The notes under the pieces are model-generated. The model did no database searches and was not told where the DNA came from. It saw only the letters and a program-made list of their open reading frames with translations. 64,000 nucleotides of DNA from Lotus japonicus (taxonomy: Eukaryota; Streptophyta; Magnoliopsida; Fabales; Fabaceae), in contig NC_080042.1 in the NCBI RefSeq assembly GCF_012489685.1, positions 11,174,150 through 11,238,149 on the forward strand, written 5' to 3'. The position numbers and the translations under genes are program-made. Below, one piece after another: positions 45,414 to 57,273 of the stretch (position 1 is the first letter of the stretch; each line of letters opens with the position of its first letter).

Positions 45414-48027
45414 TATATTCCTTGCATGTTATCGGCTCTAACAATAATTCGATAATTCAAACAGCACACAATTCCAGTCAGGGTGAATGTATGCGTGAAA
45501 TGCAATTCAATATGATCCGGATAGTTGTTTGGGATGGGCACCACGAGTCTGCCCGACACAGGCCTAGTGTCGACAACTCTGCTCGGGTGTCGCTTACAAA
45601 CCCATGCATAGTCAGATCAGTCCCAACCACCCTAGGTCGTACCACTCTGCCCGCTATGCCGAAGATACATCTATGTGTTCTTCGATGAAGGTCGTCCCAA
45701 CCTTCGTGAAGCCGTCCCAACTTCACCGAGGCCCAATCTTTCGATCGTACAAACCTCGAATGTATGCATGATGCAATATGGTTAGCCAAACATCGAATCG
45801 TCCTCACAACGCAAGTGTTTAGCTTAAAGAAGATCCCAATGTGCAAACCCAAGTGTTTAATGTCGAACAAGACGACATAAACCCCAACATCAAGAGTATC
45901 AAAGTACTCGACAACCTCCTCCGTCACCGTGGCTCTCCTCCGTGGCGTCCGCCAATTCCCAGTAACTTCAAGACTTGTCGACTTTTCCCCGTCTTTCGCA
46001 ATTATTTTCCCCTTTAGGTTCCCTATGGTTTATTCGTAATGAAAACGTTTCGAATTGAATTAGTCAAGTTATGAGTTTCATTTTCGAAAACTAAGTTCCC
46101 TAAGGTCTCTAGTTTCCAAGATTCTAATCCTTCTAGGTTTGCCAAAATCCCACCAAATGTAACCCCCGGGGAAAGTCTAAGTATATAAACGATAGCTAAG
46201 TCTCAAACCTTGTGTTTGGACTTGCCTAGGGTTGTTCATTCAACCCGAAAGATCAAAAGGAATCAATTCAGTGATTCTTCGCTCCAAAATCGCGTCAATG
46301 CGCACAATTCAATACAACATCAATATCATAAGTTATGAAAACAATCATAACAATAAATCATCAACATAACCAATATCAAAATCATACATAAGTCGAATTT
46401 ATCGACGCCTATCATGCAATCTTAGCTAATATGTAAGTTTCCCTAACCTCGAGTTGTTCCAGCCTCGCGGTATAGGTTCTCCACACACAGTTGCTCAGTA
46501 GATCCCAAAGTTCCTTCAACTGAACCTCGGAGAAAAACAAAGCAGAAATCCATACAAAATCGATTAGCTCGATCACACACAACTAATTAACGATAGACAA
46601 AGCATTTAAAGCTTCAGAGTACAACAATCGAACACGAGAGGACGAGTTATCGAAAAACGAAAACCTCCCCCCCCCTAAACATGCTCTCGGCCCTAAAGAG
46701 AAAAGGGTTCCGGCGCTTTTTCTTCGATCTAAATTAATTCCTAGGTAGTTTTAGGGTAAAACTAGGGTAAAGAAACTTTCGGAAAAATTTTAGAACAACC
46801 GGGTCAAAACACGACTACTTAGGGGCGTTTTGGTCCAAAATAATAGCTCAAAAGCTCAAAGTTAAAACTTCTGAAAACAAATTTCATGGGAACGTTCACA
46901 ACGACATTTGTAGCAACTAATCCTAAAGGCACTAAGTCGGATTATGACTTTTCGACATTAAAGTTTCAATATGTGCGCAAAAAGGGTTTTTACACAGTTT
47001 TTCAGATCTTTGACAACTCGATCGAAATCGGCGAATATCGGCGAGTGTTCTAGGTTGTTGGGCACGCATAGAAGGTATATCAACAGAAAAATCAGGAAAA
47101 TCGGACAGTTTTACGAAAAGCTCGAAACTTTGAGCACAGAAATAGCTAAAGAAACTCGACAAAAAGAATGATCTGAGGTAAGAATCAAGCAAGTTACCTC
47201 GATGCCGTGAAATAGAGACAAACTGCTCGAAGATCGGTCGAGAAACGACAAAGTTCTTCCTCCCTCTCCTCTCCTTCAAACCCGCGGCCTCTATGTGGTG
47301 AATGGGTGAGATTTTGTGATTTTTCTACTATTTATAGGAGAGTGAAATCGCGGGAAAATGAATATTTCGCGATTCCGATTTTTGCAGCACGTTCATCGGT
47401 GAATTCTAAGTGAAATTCTGGCGACAGAATTCCAGAACTCAAAACAGGTCTCTTGAATTTGAGAAAAACAATCCAAAAGCGGTATAAGTTAATTTGCCCC
47501 GAAAAACTACTTTTTGCTGTGAAGGTCAGACGATAAAACTTCGTTCTGAAGAAAGATTGGAAACGTCGAAAGAAATCTGGCAACGCGGATGGAAACTTCG
47601 TTAAAAGCTCCGAATAGAAAAAGTCTTCATTCAGTGATTGAATTTAGGGTTTTTGAAGCAAAGAAATTAACGTCGTCGGACTTCCGAGAAGTGAATCCTA
47701 TCGTGCTTACAGTCCAGGGTTCCGAAATGAAACACTGGTTGAAGGAAAAAAAAAGATAACTTCTTATTTTTCCAAGGATTTAGAATTTCGCTTAGACATT
47801 GCTTTAAGAGCGGAATTAGCTTATTCTGGACACTCTCGACATAAGGCGGGTGTGCAGACGACTCGCACTAACTCCTAAAACGACTATGGTACTATCCTCA
47901 AGCAATTCCTGAACTTTCTTCTTCATTGAACTTTCCCAAACTGTAAACTCCTGTCACGCTTACACTGATTCTACGCGTGAGTCGGAAATTAAACTTTAAA
48001 TCTAGTTCTGCAAATCCGGGTCTTACA
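44515..48027 (-). mobile_element. Solo LTR, 3513 bp, same family as 12290-16415
   Basis: Minus-strand termini TGTAAGACCCGG...AATCGGGGTGTTACA, flanked by the 5-bp duplication ACCGC (44510-44514 and 48028-48032). It shares terminal and internal blocks with the first solo LTR, including the TATA region (47328-47337 on this copy), the (TA)n tract (45380-45420) and the Gly/Pro-rich segment near 45230-45340. It is about 600 bp shorter, partly because most of the tandem repeats are absent. No internal retroelement genes. Confidence 0.85.
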
Positions 48028-48440
48028 ACCGCCTCCTTCATCACCACCACCACCACCACCTTTACCATTAATAAGACCACCACCCTCCACCACCACCACT
48101 GTCATCGCCACCACCTCCGCCACCACTCCAACTGTCTCCTCCACCATCGCTGTCACTGCAACCACCAACACTACCACTACCGTCGCCGCCTTCTTCATCT
48201 CCACCTTCACCCTCCACCACCGTCATCACCTCTCCATTAATAAGACCACTGTCACCATCACTGCTATCATCATCGTCACCGCCACCACTGAAATCACCAC
48301 CAGTCCACCATCGCTTCCTCCATCCTCTAACAATACCGCCACCACCACCTCTACCATTAATAAGACCACTGCCACCACCACCACCGTCACCATCACAACC
48401 TTAACCACCCCCACTACCCCTGCCACTAGGTAACCATAGC
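48028..48440 (+). repeat. ACC-rich minisatellite, part 3
   Basis: Three more copies of the CCATTAATAAGACCAC block, at about 48064, 48233 and 48354, in ACC/GCC triplets. Directly continuous with part 2 before the solo LTR inserted. A GGT-rich run near 48610-48660 is an inverted piece of similar composition. Confidence 0.75.
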
Positions 48441-49161
48441 CACCTCCGCCGTCGGTATTAGATAATACTTACACCCACCACCTCTGCTACGTACCTTTAC
48501 TATCGTGTCGCGTGACCATTTATTATGGTAAATTTACAAACTGACAGATACCCTTTAAATGCTTTTGATCTATAAAAATTTACAAACTGACAGATAGTCA
48601 TTCATGTAGCACGGTGGTGGTGACTGTGGTGAGAGTGGTGATGGTGGTGGTGGTGGTGAGGGAATAAAGAAAAAAGACGAAGAATGAAAGGAGAGATGAG
48701 AGAGAATGTAAGAGTGAAGATTTTTTATAATTTTTGTCATTAAGAACATTTTAGTATTTTCGCATTTTAAAAAGGAGATCGGAATATATGTGGGAGGGGT
48801 TCCAATAACAATTCTCAAATAGTAAATACCCATGGTTCCATTCGCACTAGGTCAGTACATATCACGCTACAGTTTTTGTTTATGTTTTAGGATTAATGCA
48901 CGTTGGCATGTCGGACAAAGCTATAAATGGAGGCGTGAAGCCGTCAAGAAAATTAGGCTTATATTGTGACCGGTGACGGATTGACACATAAAAATTTGTA
49001 ATAGAAAATACTAAGGACAAATGGTTAAGGAATAAATGGAAATATTTATACCAGAGTGTAGCATGGAGCATTTAATAGAATTAACACAGGTTATCATAAT
49101 AAACACACCGTTTACCATTAAATGTGTTTTCTGACGACTTTTTTTATTCCTTCACTAGTGT
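48441..49161. other. Non-coding spacer
   Basis: No gene seen. It includes a duplicated ATTTACAAACTGACAGATA (near 48531 and 48577). Confidence 0.4.
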
Positions 49162-49169
49162 CCTACGCA

Positions 49170-51272
49170 TAGGGGTGGGAATAGGCCAGGCCAGGCCTTG
49201 CATAAATAGGCCAGGCCTACTTCAAAATTTTAAGGCCTTAGCCTGGCCTATTATCTATCATAGGCTTCTTTTTTGGCCTGGCCTGGCCTTTTCGAAAGCC
49301 CGGCCTGGCCTGATAGCCTATTTAATACCCTATTTCAGAATAAATCTTATACCAATATAATCATCTCATTTTTTTTATTTCCGTAACTCTGCAACAATAT
49401 AAACCACTCCACAAAATAAGATAGCATTCAAGTGGTGAACAACAGCACTATACAATTCTATATGAAGACATAATCAACAAAATGAGTGAACCAACATCAA
49501 GACTGAACAACTTCAGTTTCATATAGCAGCAACATACAATTCAATAGAAGCACAATACAAGCACAAGATCAGCATAATACATTAGAAATCTAGCTTCTCC
49601 ATGCCTTCTCAAATGGTTAGTACTAGCCCCTACTCCACCAGTTGCAAATTTTTGTTTGCAATACTTGCAAACAACTTTCTTTGTACCTCCGGCAAGGTTA
49701 ACTTCACAAAAATCTTCCTAAACAGACGATGTTTTCTTCCTCTTTCTCTTGACAACCGCCTCTTCGCCTACTTGATCATTTCCTTGTTCAGTTTCTTGTA
49801 GCTGACTCAAATCTGGTTGGACAGGTTCATCCACAGAACAACAGGATTGGTTGAAATCAGTTCATTGCTCTTAAGTGGAGAAGACATTTTGTGAACCTGA
49901 AAATAAATTTAATTCTTCATGTCAACAATATAGTAGTAAATCTACAGAATAAAGAAACTTGTGTGCCTCCTAATAGCTATAAAAATCAGTACCATAACAA
50001 GTATACCAAAGAATATCAAAGAATAGCATCCAACCTAAATTTCATTCTAAATCAGTACCATAGCAAGTATACCAAAGAAGTTTGCACATGCTTCAGTCAA
50101 GAAGGCATACAAGCTAGCATACCATGTTTTTCACCTAAAATCATACCCCTGAAATGTTTACTGCGTCCTATTTTACTCAGACTTAATGGTAAGAAACTAT
50201 GGTGGCGAGGCTCGCACTTAGAGCATCCAAAGGGTATAAGTTCCATACTGTATGTTTGATATTATAGTCTTACTTGATCTGATCATGAAATATATCAATT
50301 TGTTCTTTTTTTTCACATATCCATTGTAAACTATTTTGTCTTTATAATTTTCCATAATTTTACGTTTCCACACCAGCTCTTTGTTTCTTAGTATTCATTA
50401 TTTACAAAACATACCAATTCTTAAGAATTAAGACAATCAGAACTCAGAAGTACAAATATAGCAATAGGGGTAACAATACAACAATTAGATTATGTTTTGA
50501 TACTGTGACAGAAAACTCCACACATGATTTCTAAACATTAACAATCACCAAATTGACAAAAAACCCTATTCAATTATGGATTTTCAACAGAGGAATGAAG
50601 AGCAATAGAGCACTTACATGAAAAGGAAGAAGCCGACGGTGAGGGAGGGTGACCTGCGCCGTGAGAAAGAACGCAAGCAGAGAGAGAGAACGCGACCAGG
50701 AGAGGGAAGGCGAGGCAGGGAGCGGAAAATTGAAGCAGCACTTGAGAGGGAGAGGGAAGGCGAGGCAGAGAGAGGGACGACAACCAGTAGCTTTCGTCAA
50801 TGGTTACAATTGAAGCAAGGTGAGTGAGAGTGCGAAAAGGAAAATTGAAACGGCAAAGGTGAGTGAGAGTGATATGTGACAATTGAGAATAAGGTTAGAA
50901 ATATAAAAGGTTATATTTAATACTGTAATTTATGACTATGAAAATTGAAACTAAAGGTTTTGAGAATTGGAAAGTTGACGTAATTAGAGGAGGACTGATG
51001 ACTGATGAGATTCTCAAAAAATCAATCTTCAAAATTTGTGATATGTATTTAATTGACTTAATAAATTAATATATTAAAATAATAATTAATAAACAGGCTG
51101 GCCTATCAGGCTTAATAGGCTTTTTTGAAAGCCTAAGCCTGATCTATTTAATTATATAGGCTTTTCAAAAAGCCCAAGCCTAGCCTTTTTACTAAACAGG
51201 CCAGGCCAGACCAGGCCTTAAATAGGCAAGGCCATAGGCCCCTGTCGGCGGCCTGGCCTATTCCCACCCCTA
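49170..51272 (-). mobile_element. hAT transposon, internally deleted
   Basis: Ends TAGGGGTGGGAATAGGCC and GGCCTATTCCCACCCCTA with a perfect 8-bp duplication CCTACGCA (49162-49169 and 51273-51280). Subterminal DNA on both sides is full of GGCCTGGCC/GGCCAGGCC copies. The minus strand keeps only a BED-finger piece of the transposase. The dimerisation (hATC) region is absent, so it is non-autonomous. Confidence 0.9.
49580..49887 (-). pseudogene. BED-type zinc finger of a hAT transposase, broken
   Basis: ATG at 49885-49887 opens MSSPLKSNELIS, then a frameshift. The other frame has a Lys/Arg nuclear-signal-like run (KRKRKK) and the finger VVCKYCKQKFA...TNHLRRH, with the C-x2-C and H ligands of BED. 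A TAG at 49718-49720 replaces what is usually Trp in the conserved S-x-W-x-x-F position. Nothing of the catalytic core follows. Confidence 0.78.
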
Positions 51273-51280
51273 CCTACGCA

Positions 51281-52138
51281 CGTTGATACTAGAAATTTTT
51301 TGGTCAACAAGTTTAACAATTTTTTATGCTTTTCGAATATAAAATATTTGTTTTGTGCTTAACTATAATGCATTATTAAATATTAACGGTTAGTTAAATT
51401 ATATTTTTATTATTTTTTTGATATGCTAATTCAGAAGCATATACTCAATGTTTTGTTTGGCTCTTAAGTCATACGATCTGACGACATTGTGGTCAGCCCA
51501 CAAGGCTCTACTCTTAAATTCTACTCTTAAATCAGGTATCAAAAGGACATCTAGTGTGATCTGGTTCGGGAACAGACCACATCGGCCCAACTAACAAAAT
51601 GTATGAGCGACCTGACAAAGGGTCGTGATAAACTACAACAGCACCACAGCACCAAGTCAGCCGCGCGTTCAAAAGCTCCACTTAAAGGACTTCCTCAATT
51701 GTAGAGGCTCCGAACACTGACACCGAGTTTATAAATACAAGTTTGTTTACTTATGTAACATGATATTCATTCCTTAGCATTTTCTGAGTTCTTCTATGAC
51801 TTATGGATTCTCACTTTGCTGATTCACTGACTTGAGCGTTAGAATGTCTTCTGCTGGTACCCACCCTTACGCTCAAGGCCGACATCACCACTCTCTCAGG
51901 CCAAACCACGACTAAACTCCGCCACCGAGCACGACAAGAGGAGGAATCCACATTCTGTGATGAACATTAGGTGTTGTTTGTGGGAATCGACGTTCTCCTA
52001 CAGCTAAAAGAGGTCTGTAAAAGAAAATCTATAGATTTGGTTGAAAAAGGGTTGCCATCATAACCCTATTAACCAAAATGAGTAGCATCAATTGCCTAGA
52101 TAACTAACCCTCTATTGACATCACTTTATTGGAAAAAT
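51281..52138 (+). other. Possible LTR remnant with leader
   Basis: A TATA-like GTTTATAAATACA near 51727, followed by a leader and, near 51970-51996, TTAGGTGTTGTTTGTGGGAA, similar in position and style to the primer-site region of Gypsy elements. No partner LTR or coding region was found. Confidence 0.35.
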
Positions 52139-54370
52139 GTAAGACCCAAGTTTTTATTATTAATATTATTAATTATTTTCGACTCACGCTCAGGGTTTTG
52201 TGTTGGTGTGAGGGCAACTTTGACAAGTGTATGATAAAACTGATAAGCGAAATGATGTAAAATATTTTATGTTAAATTCAAATGCTAAATATATCATTTT
52301 TCATATTTCATATTTTGAATGATAACAATTTTCAAGAGTATAAGCGTAATGCTTTAAATACTTCATATGAATTATATTTCAGGAAATAACATTTATGCCC
52401 TTCATCCCTTATCGTCTAATGATGAAGTACAAGACAATGCAAGAAGACAGTACAAGAAAAGAAAAGTCAAAGTATCAAGATCGTTTACACAAGATCAGTC
52501 AAAGCTTCAGAATAAACTATGCAAGAACAGTCCAAGCTGCTAGATCGTCTGCCAGAAGAGAAGACCACACTCATGAACATTTTCATCGTCTATCTCAAAG
52601 CTGACCAATGGAAGTAATGTCTAGAGAAAGAGCGGCATATTCAAATTGAAAGCTCTCTAACATTCTTGAGGAGAAAGTCAAGTGCAAAGGAATCACGTAA
52701 TACTCTACAAAGCACATTTGCTTGCTTAGCTATCATCTCAAAGAAGGTTTATATCAGGCACATGTTGAAGAGAATAAAGTTCTGTCAGATTATAGCTGAA
52801 AGGGAAGGAGAACTATTTTGCTTTGAATCCTTATAATTGCTGCAGATTGGGGGTGGAGGTTTAATTGTACTTGGGAGATTTTTGTATCTTCAAGGGGTGG
52901 AATTGAGTCTATGCAGATAAAAGTTTTAGTTTCTAACAAAATCAGATGGTGGGATACTGTTTGAATTGGTAGGCATCTAATTATTTGGAGGCTATTGAAT
53001 TGTTACAGGGCGAGAAACCAATCTTGGACGTCTTGTTCATGGGATTTAATTGGATGTAATACTACATGGTGGAACCAGTTTTTGGGGGTCAAGCAGATAT
53101 CTGTTTCTTGGGTTACTCTGTTGGAGCACAGTCTTAGGTTGTAATTCATTGACCCTTTGGTGATTCAATTTAGACTCTAGGAAATTTGTACTCTTTTTCC
53201 TTACTAGGTTTTTATCCCTTAATGGGTTTTTCGTAGTAAGATTTTAATGAGGCAATTTTTTCTTGTCTAATCATCCAAAGGGGTTGATTTCTAGTTCGAT
53301 GGGATCAAAATTTGGCACTAGTGGGAGGGTTTTATGTTGCAGCTTTTTGGCTGTAATTTGTAATTTATATTTGTATCACTTTCTTTTTCTATTTTTCTTA
53401 CTCATTTGTATTGGGTTGAAGTACCCCTTGTACTTCCATTCAATATTTTTTCGTTGCTGATAAAAAAAACTCTACAAAGCACATTGATCAAGGAAATAAG
53501 TACAATGTTATTAAAATCAAGTTTCTTCTTTCTCTCACAAAATGATTGGAACAAAGCTGAGAGTTCTACTAACCGACTCACAAGATACACTTTGTAGCAA
53601 CAAGTCACAATCAAAGGGTACAAAACATTTAATGCACCTGAAGAAACGACCATTTGATCTAACAACTAGAATTCAAGATGCTCTTCATGCTCCAACGACT
53701 CTCAACAAACCTTAGAAGTACTTGAAATATAAAATGAGAACTTGAAGATTTTCATAAAAGAAATTGAACAAGAACTTTCATCTGAGTTAAAATCTTCATC
53801 AAGCAAGCACGAAAGAAAAGTCCCCACATCATCTGAGAGAAATACCAAAGAGTCAAATCCTTATATCTAAATCTCTTTAGATCAAGAACACAAAGTACTT
53901 CACAGAGTCAAATCTTATTCAAAACTTTATAGTTCTCGTGAAAAGAAATTTCTATTATCCCTCTTGTGAGAATAGAACTTTGTAGAGGCAAATGATATTG
54001 AAAAAGATCTTAGAAGAAGTCCTGGGCAATACTTGTTAGGAGAAATCCTAGATAATACTTGTTAGGAGAAGTTATGTAGAATACTTGGTTGGGAGGAGTC
54101 CTGTCTAATACTTGTTGTTGGGAGAAGTCTTGTAGAATACTTGTTGTAGGAGAAGTCTTTGAAACTTGATGGTGAAAATCTTGGTTTAACCAATAATTGG
54201 ATGTAGCCCCATCGTTTGTGGGTGAACCAAGATATATTGATATGTTTGTATCGTTTACCATCTTACTATTATATCTGCTGCACTAAACGATTGCGAAAAT
54301 CTTTTATAAACTTATAATCGTTTAAAAAGACAAGTTTTACACACACACAATTAAAGTTCCCCTTTCTTAT
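52139..54370 (+). other. Degenerate LTR-like DNA, split by a LINE
   Basis: Starts TGTAAGACCCAAGTTTTTA, like the start of the solo-LTR family, but soon diverges. The part 54005-54160 has about five degenerate 30-bp units sharing GAAGTCCTG and AATACTTGTTAGGAG, and 54160-54310 reads like the transcribed end of a plant LTR. No protein gene. Confidence 0.4.
52719..53468 (+). mobile_element. 5'-truncated LINE with 17-bp target duplication
   Basis: Flanked by perfect copies of ACTCTACAAAGCACATT (52702-52718 and 53469-53485). The 3' end reads GTACCCCTTGTACTTCC... then TTCGTTGCTGATAAAAAAA, a typical plant L1 end. Only the 3' end remains and no RT frame is open. Confidence 0.85.
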
Positions 54371-55064
54371 GTTACTTTATTCAACTTCATTTTATATATG
54401 TAGAATTATGGGATCATAGTCGTTTTGAACGCTAGTCTGAATCAAATTCATATCCGACTGAGGTTCAAAGTATTTAAAAAGTGCTTTCCCACTGCTAGAA
54501 CACTATTTCATTATTCATTCCTCTATTTGAATCGGAGCGAGAATATTATTGGCCAACCCTTAATCAAATGTCGAGAAACATTCAATCAGAAGGTGGCCAT
54601 ATGTATTTCATTATTCATTCCTCTATAATTCTTATTCCGTCTATTTCATTACCCTTTTGATTTATGAAAGGTTTCTAAGAGTGAAGAGCATGTTACAATG
54701 TCTCAAAATAATATAAATTAAATGATTTAAGACATACAAGATTTTTATGTGATAAGTTTGAACTGAATCTAATATAATAGAATGGATAAATATTCAAGTT
54801 GGTCTCTGAGTGTGTCACCCTCCTTCAACTTAGTCCTTACACTTTTAAAATGCATTCCGCGGTCCCTAAATGTGGTAAACATATATCATTCAAGTTAGTC
54901 CCTGACGTTAAAAAATGAAACCGAGTTAACAAAATCTTTTTTTTTTGCCTAGATGGACATCCTACGTGGAATTAAAATATTGGGAAAACATTTAGAAGTC
55001 AAATTAGTCTTTAAATATGGCAAACCAGTCCTCAAAGTAAAAAAATAGAATTTCTATCATAACT
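54371..55064. other. Non-coding spacer
   Basis: Short direct repeat (ATTTCATTATTCATTCCTCTAT near 54506 and 54606) and a T-rich stretch. Nothing coding. Confidence 0.4.
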
Positions 55065-55292
55065 TGTCATCCTCATCTGGTCTGGTAGAGACGAAGTAAT
55101 TGGGCTGACTAAAACTTATGTATCAAATGGGCCGGGCAACCCATGGTCCAGCCGGACCAAAACCCAAGCTATAAATAAAAAAGGACCGCCCAAGCGGCGG
55201 AGATCCTATCATTTTCACGCATTTTCGTTAATTTGTTTACTTCGCTTGCTCTCAAACTGGTTAGCCTCTAGTCTGTGGTTTATACCGGAACA

Positions 55293-55310
55293 TTGGCGCC
55301 CACCGTGGGG
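55293..55310 (+). promoter_or_regulatory. Primer binding site of the Gypsy element
   Basis: TTGGCGCCCACCGTGGGG directly after the CA end of the LTR. A primer site of this form is common in plant Tat-type elements. I did not assign the tRNA. Confidence 0.7.
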
Positions 55311-55347
55311 CCGAAGGATACTTTCCTAGGCTTCAGTTTTCACCGCG

Positions 55348-57264
55348 ATGGTGACTCGATCCGGGGCGAACGGAGAGAGGAATCATGTTCAACAAAATGA
55401 TGTTCCTCCCGATGCTCTTCAACGGATCATGGATGATCTCAATGAACTTCGTCAACATAATCAACAATTACAAAATCAACTCACTGATCTCAATCAGACT
55501 CAAGGTTTACGAGAGGGCGATCGAAGAATGGCTGAGACGGTGGTGGACTTTCAACCTTTTACAGAAGAAATAGCGAATACCGCCGTCCCAGACAATTTGA
55601 AGACGTTAAAGCTTGATTCTTATTATGGTGATTCAGACCCAAAAGACCATTTAGTGTATTTCAACACGAAAATGGTCATTGTAGGCGCATCAGACGCGTT
55701 GAAGTGCAAAATGTTGCCATCAACTTTTAAAAAATCAGCGATGATTTGGTTTACCACTCTACCGTCAAGGTCAATTGTCAATTTTACTGAATTATCTACA
55801 AAGTTCTTGTCTCAGTTTTCTACCAGTCGTGCACAAAAAGTAACTCCGGCGACGTTATTTAATGTTCGTCAAGGGCCAAATGAGACTTTGCAGTCTTACA
55901 TGGGGCGTTTCAATCAATTATCTGTTCATTTGGAGGATAAAATGCCAGAAATTTGTATTGCAGCTTTTGAATTGGGCTTGAAGCCGGGTGGTTTAAACAG
56001 TAATTTGAGTAGAAAACCTGTGGAGACAATGGTGCATTTGCGCGAAAGGGTACAAGGGTACATCAGGGAGGAGCAGAGTGATCGGATCAAGAACAACCGC
56101 CCGAATGCAGCGGTTCCAGGGCAGAAACAACAGTTTGAGACGAAGAAGGGAGCGGTTGCAGATCAATATTCGAAGGGATGGACCGAGAGTAGCAGCGCAG
56201 GGTATAATAATCGTAACCGTTATGACGGCCGATTTGCTAACCGTTCTAATTTCAAAAATCGTGCTCAACCGTATGGAGTGCGTGGGCCAGGACATTCGAT
56301 GACGTGGACTCGGAACCAAAATGACCGTGCAGTACCTTTGGCGGTTAATTTGACTGAAGCTTTGCACACGTGTTTGGAGGCGAATGTTATTCGTTTTCCA
56401 CGGCAGCCAAAGCCGTCAACGGGTTACGTGGATAAGAAGAAGTGGTGCGAGTATCATAGGATTTCAGGGCATAATACTGATGACTGTTTTACTTTGAAGA
56501 AGGAGATTGACAAATTGATAAAGGCTGGGTATATGAAGCAGCTTGAAGGACGAAGCAATTCAGATGAAGCAGGAACTTCAATAAGACGAACTGAAGATGG
56601 AAAAGAGATTGAGGGCGATGGACAAGATAGACAGTCAGATGGAAAAGCAAAGGGGCGAATTCATTCTATTTTTGGTGGATTTCGTGGCGGAGGGATGACT
56701 AATTCAGCTCGTAAAAGGTACGTTCACTCCATTAATGTTGTTTACTCTAATGATTGGGGAAGTTGGGCAACCAATCAACCTGATATAACGTTTACTGTGC
56801 GAGATTTTGAGGGAATACAGCCTCACGAAGACGATCCAATTGTTGTAATGCTGAGGATTGCCGATTATGAAATTGAGAGGGTACTTCTGGATCAAGGAAG
56901 CTCGGCAGATTTGATTTATGGTGACGCTTTTGAAAAGTTGGGGTTAAATGAATCTGATTTGTTGCCTTATGATGGTTCTTTAGTGGGTTTTTCTGGAGAA
57001 AAAGTATTTGTTCGAGGATATGTGGAATTGAAAACTGTCTTTGGAGAAGGGAAGAATGCAGAGGCATTTGCTATTAAGTTTTTAGTAGTAAAATGTACTT
57101 CACCGTACAATGTACTTATTGGGAGGCCATCACTAAACAGATTGGGAGCGATCATTTCCACAAGACATTTAACGGCGAAGTATCCATTGAGCAAAGGAGG
57201 AGTTGGAATTTTAAAGGCTGATCAAATGGTTGCTCGAAAGTGTTATTCAGAAAGCTTCAAGTAG
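55348..57264 (+). CDS. Gag and aspartic protease of the Tat-lineage Gypsy element
   Basis: 638 codons from ATG to TAG. After a Gln/Asn-rich start comes the retrotransposon gag domain (about residues 90-220: LVYFNTKM, MIWFTTLP, SYMGRFNQL), then a basic Arg/Asn-rich stretch and a variant zinc knuckle CEYHRISGHNTDDC (from residue 367; C-x2-H-x4-H-x4-C, the form usual in Tat elements). The protease active site is LLDQGSSADLIY, Asp at residue 515; the middle residue is Gln where Thr or Ser is usual. The frame is intact to a TAG at 57262-57264, and the same frame reopens nine bases later as pol. Confidence 0.9.
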   Translation: MVTRSGANGERNHVQQNDVPPDALQRIMDDLNELRQHNQQLQNQLTDLNQTQGLREGDRRMAETVVDFQPFTEEIANTAVPDNLKTLKLDSYYGDSDPKDHLVYFNTKMVIVGASDALKCKMLPSTFKKSAMIWFTTLPSRSIVNFTELSTKFLSQFSTSRAQKVTPATLFNVRQGPNETLQSYMGRFNQLSVHLEDKMPEICIAAFELGLKPGGLNSNLSRKPVETMVHLRERVQGYIREEQSDRIKNNRPNAAVPGQKQQFETKKGAVADQYSKGWTESSSAGYNNRNRYDGRFANRSNFKNRAQPYGVRGPGHSMTWTRNQNDRAVPLAVNLTEALHTCLEANVIRFPRQPKPSTGYVDKKKWCEYHRISGHNTDDCFTLKKEIDKLIKAGYMKQLEGRSNSDEAGTSIRRTEDGKEIEGDGQDRQSDGKAKGRIHSIFGGFRGGGMTNSARKRYVHSINVVYSNDWGSWATNQPDITFTVRDFEGIQPHEDDPIVVMLRIADYEIERVLLDQGSSADLIYGDAFEKLGLNESDLLPYDGSLVGFSGEKVFVRGYVELKTVFGEGKNAEAFAIKFLVVKCTSPYNVLIGRPSLNRLGAIISTRHLTAKYPLSKGGVGILKADQMVARKCYSESFK

Positions 57265-57273
57265 TATGGGCAC

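Noticed and set aside
50570..50882. Arg/Glu-rich and Leu-rich overlapping ORFs
   Set aside because: They derive from a GAGAGA-rich leader region of the hAT element. Open on both strands, no domain.
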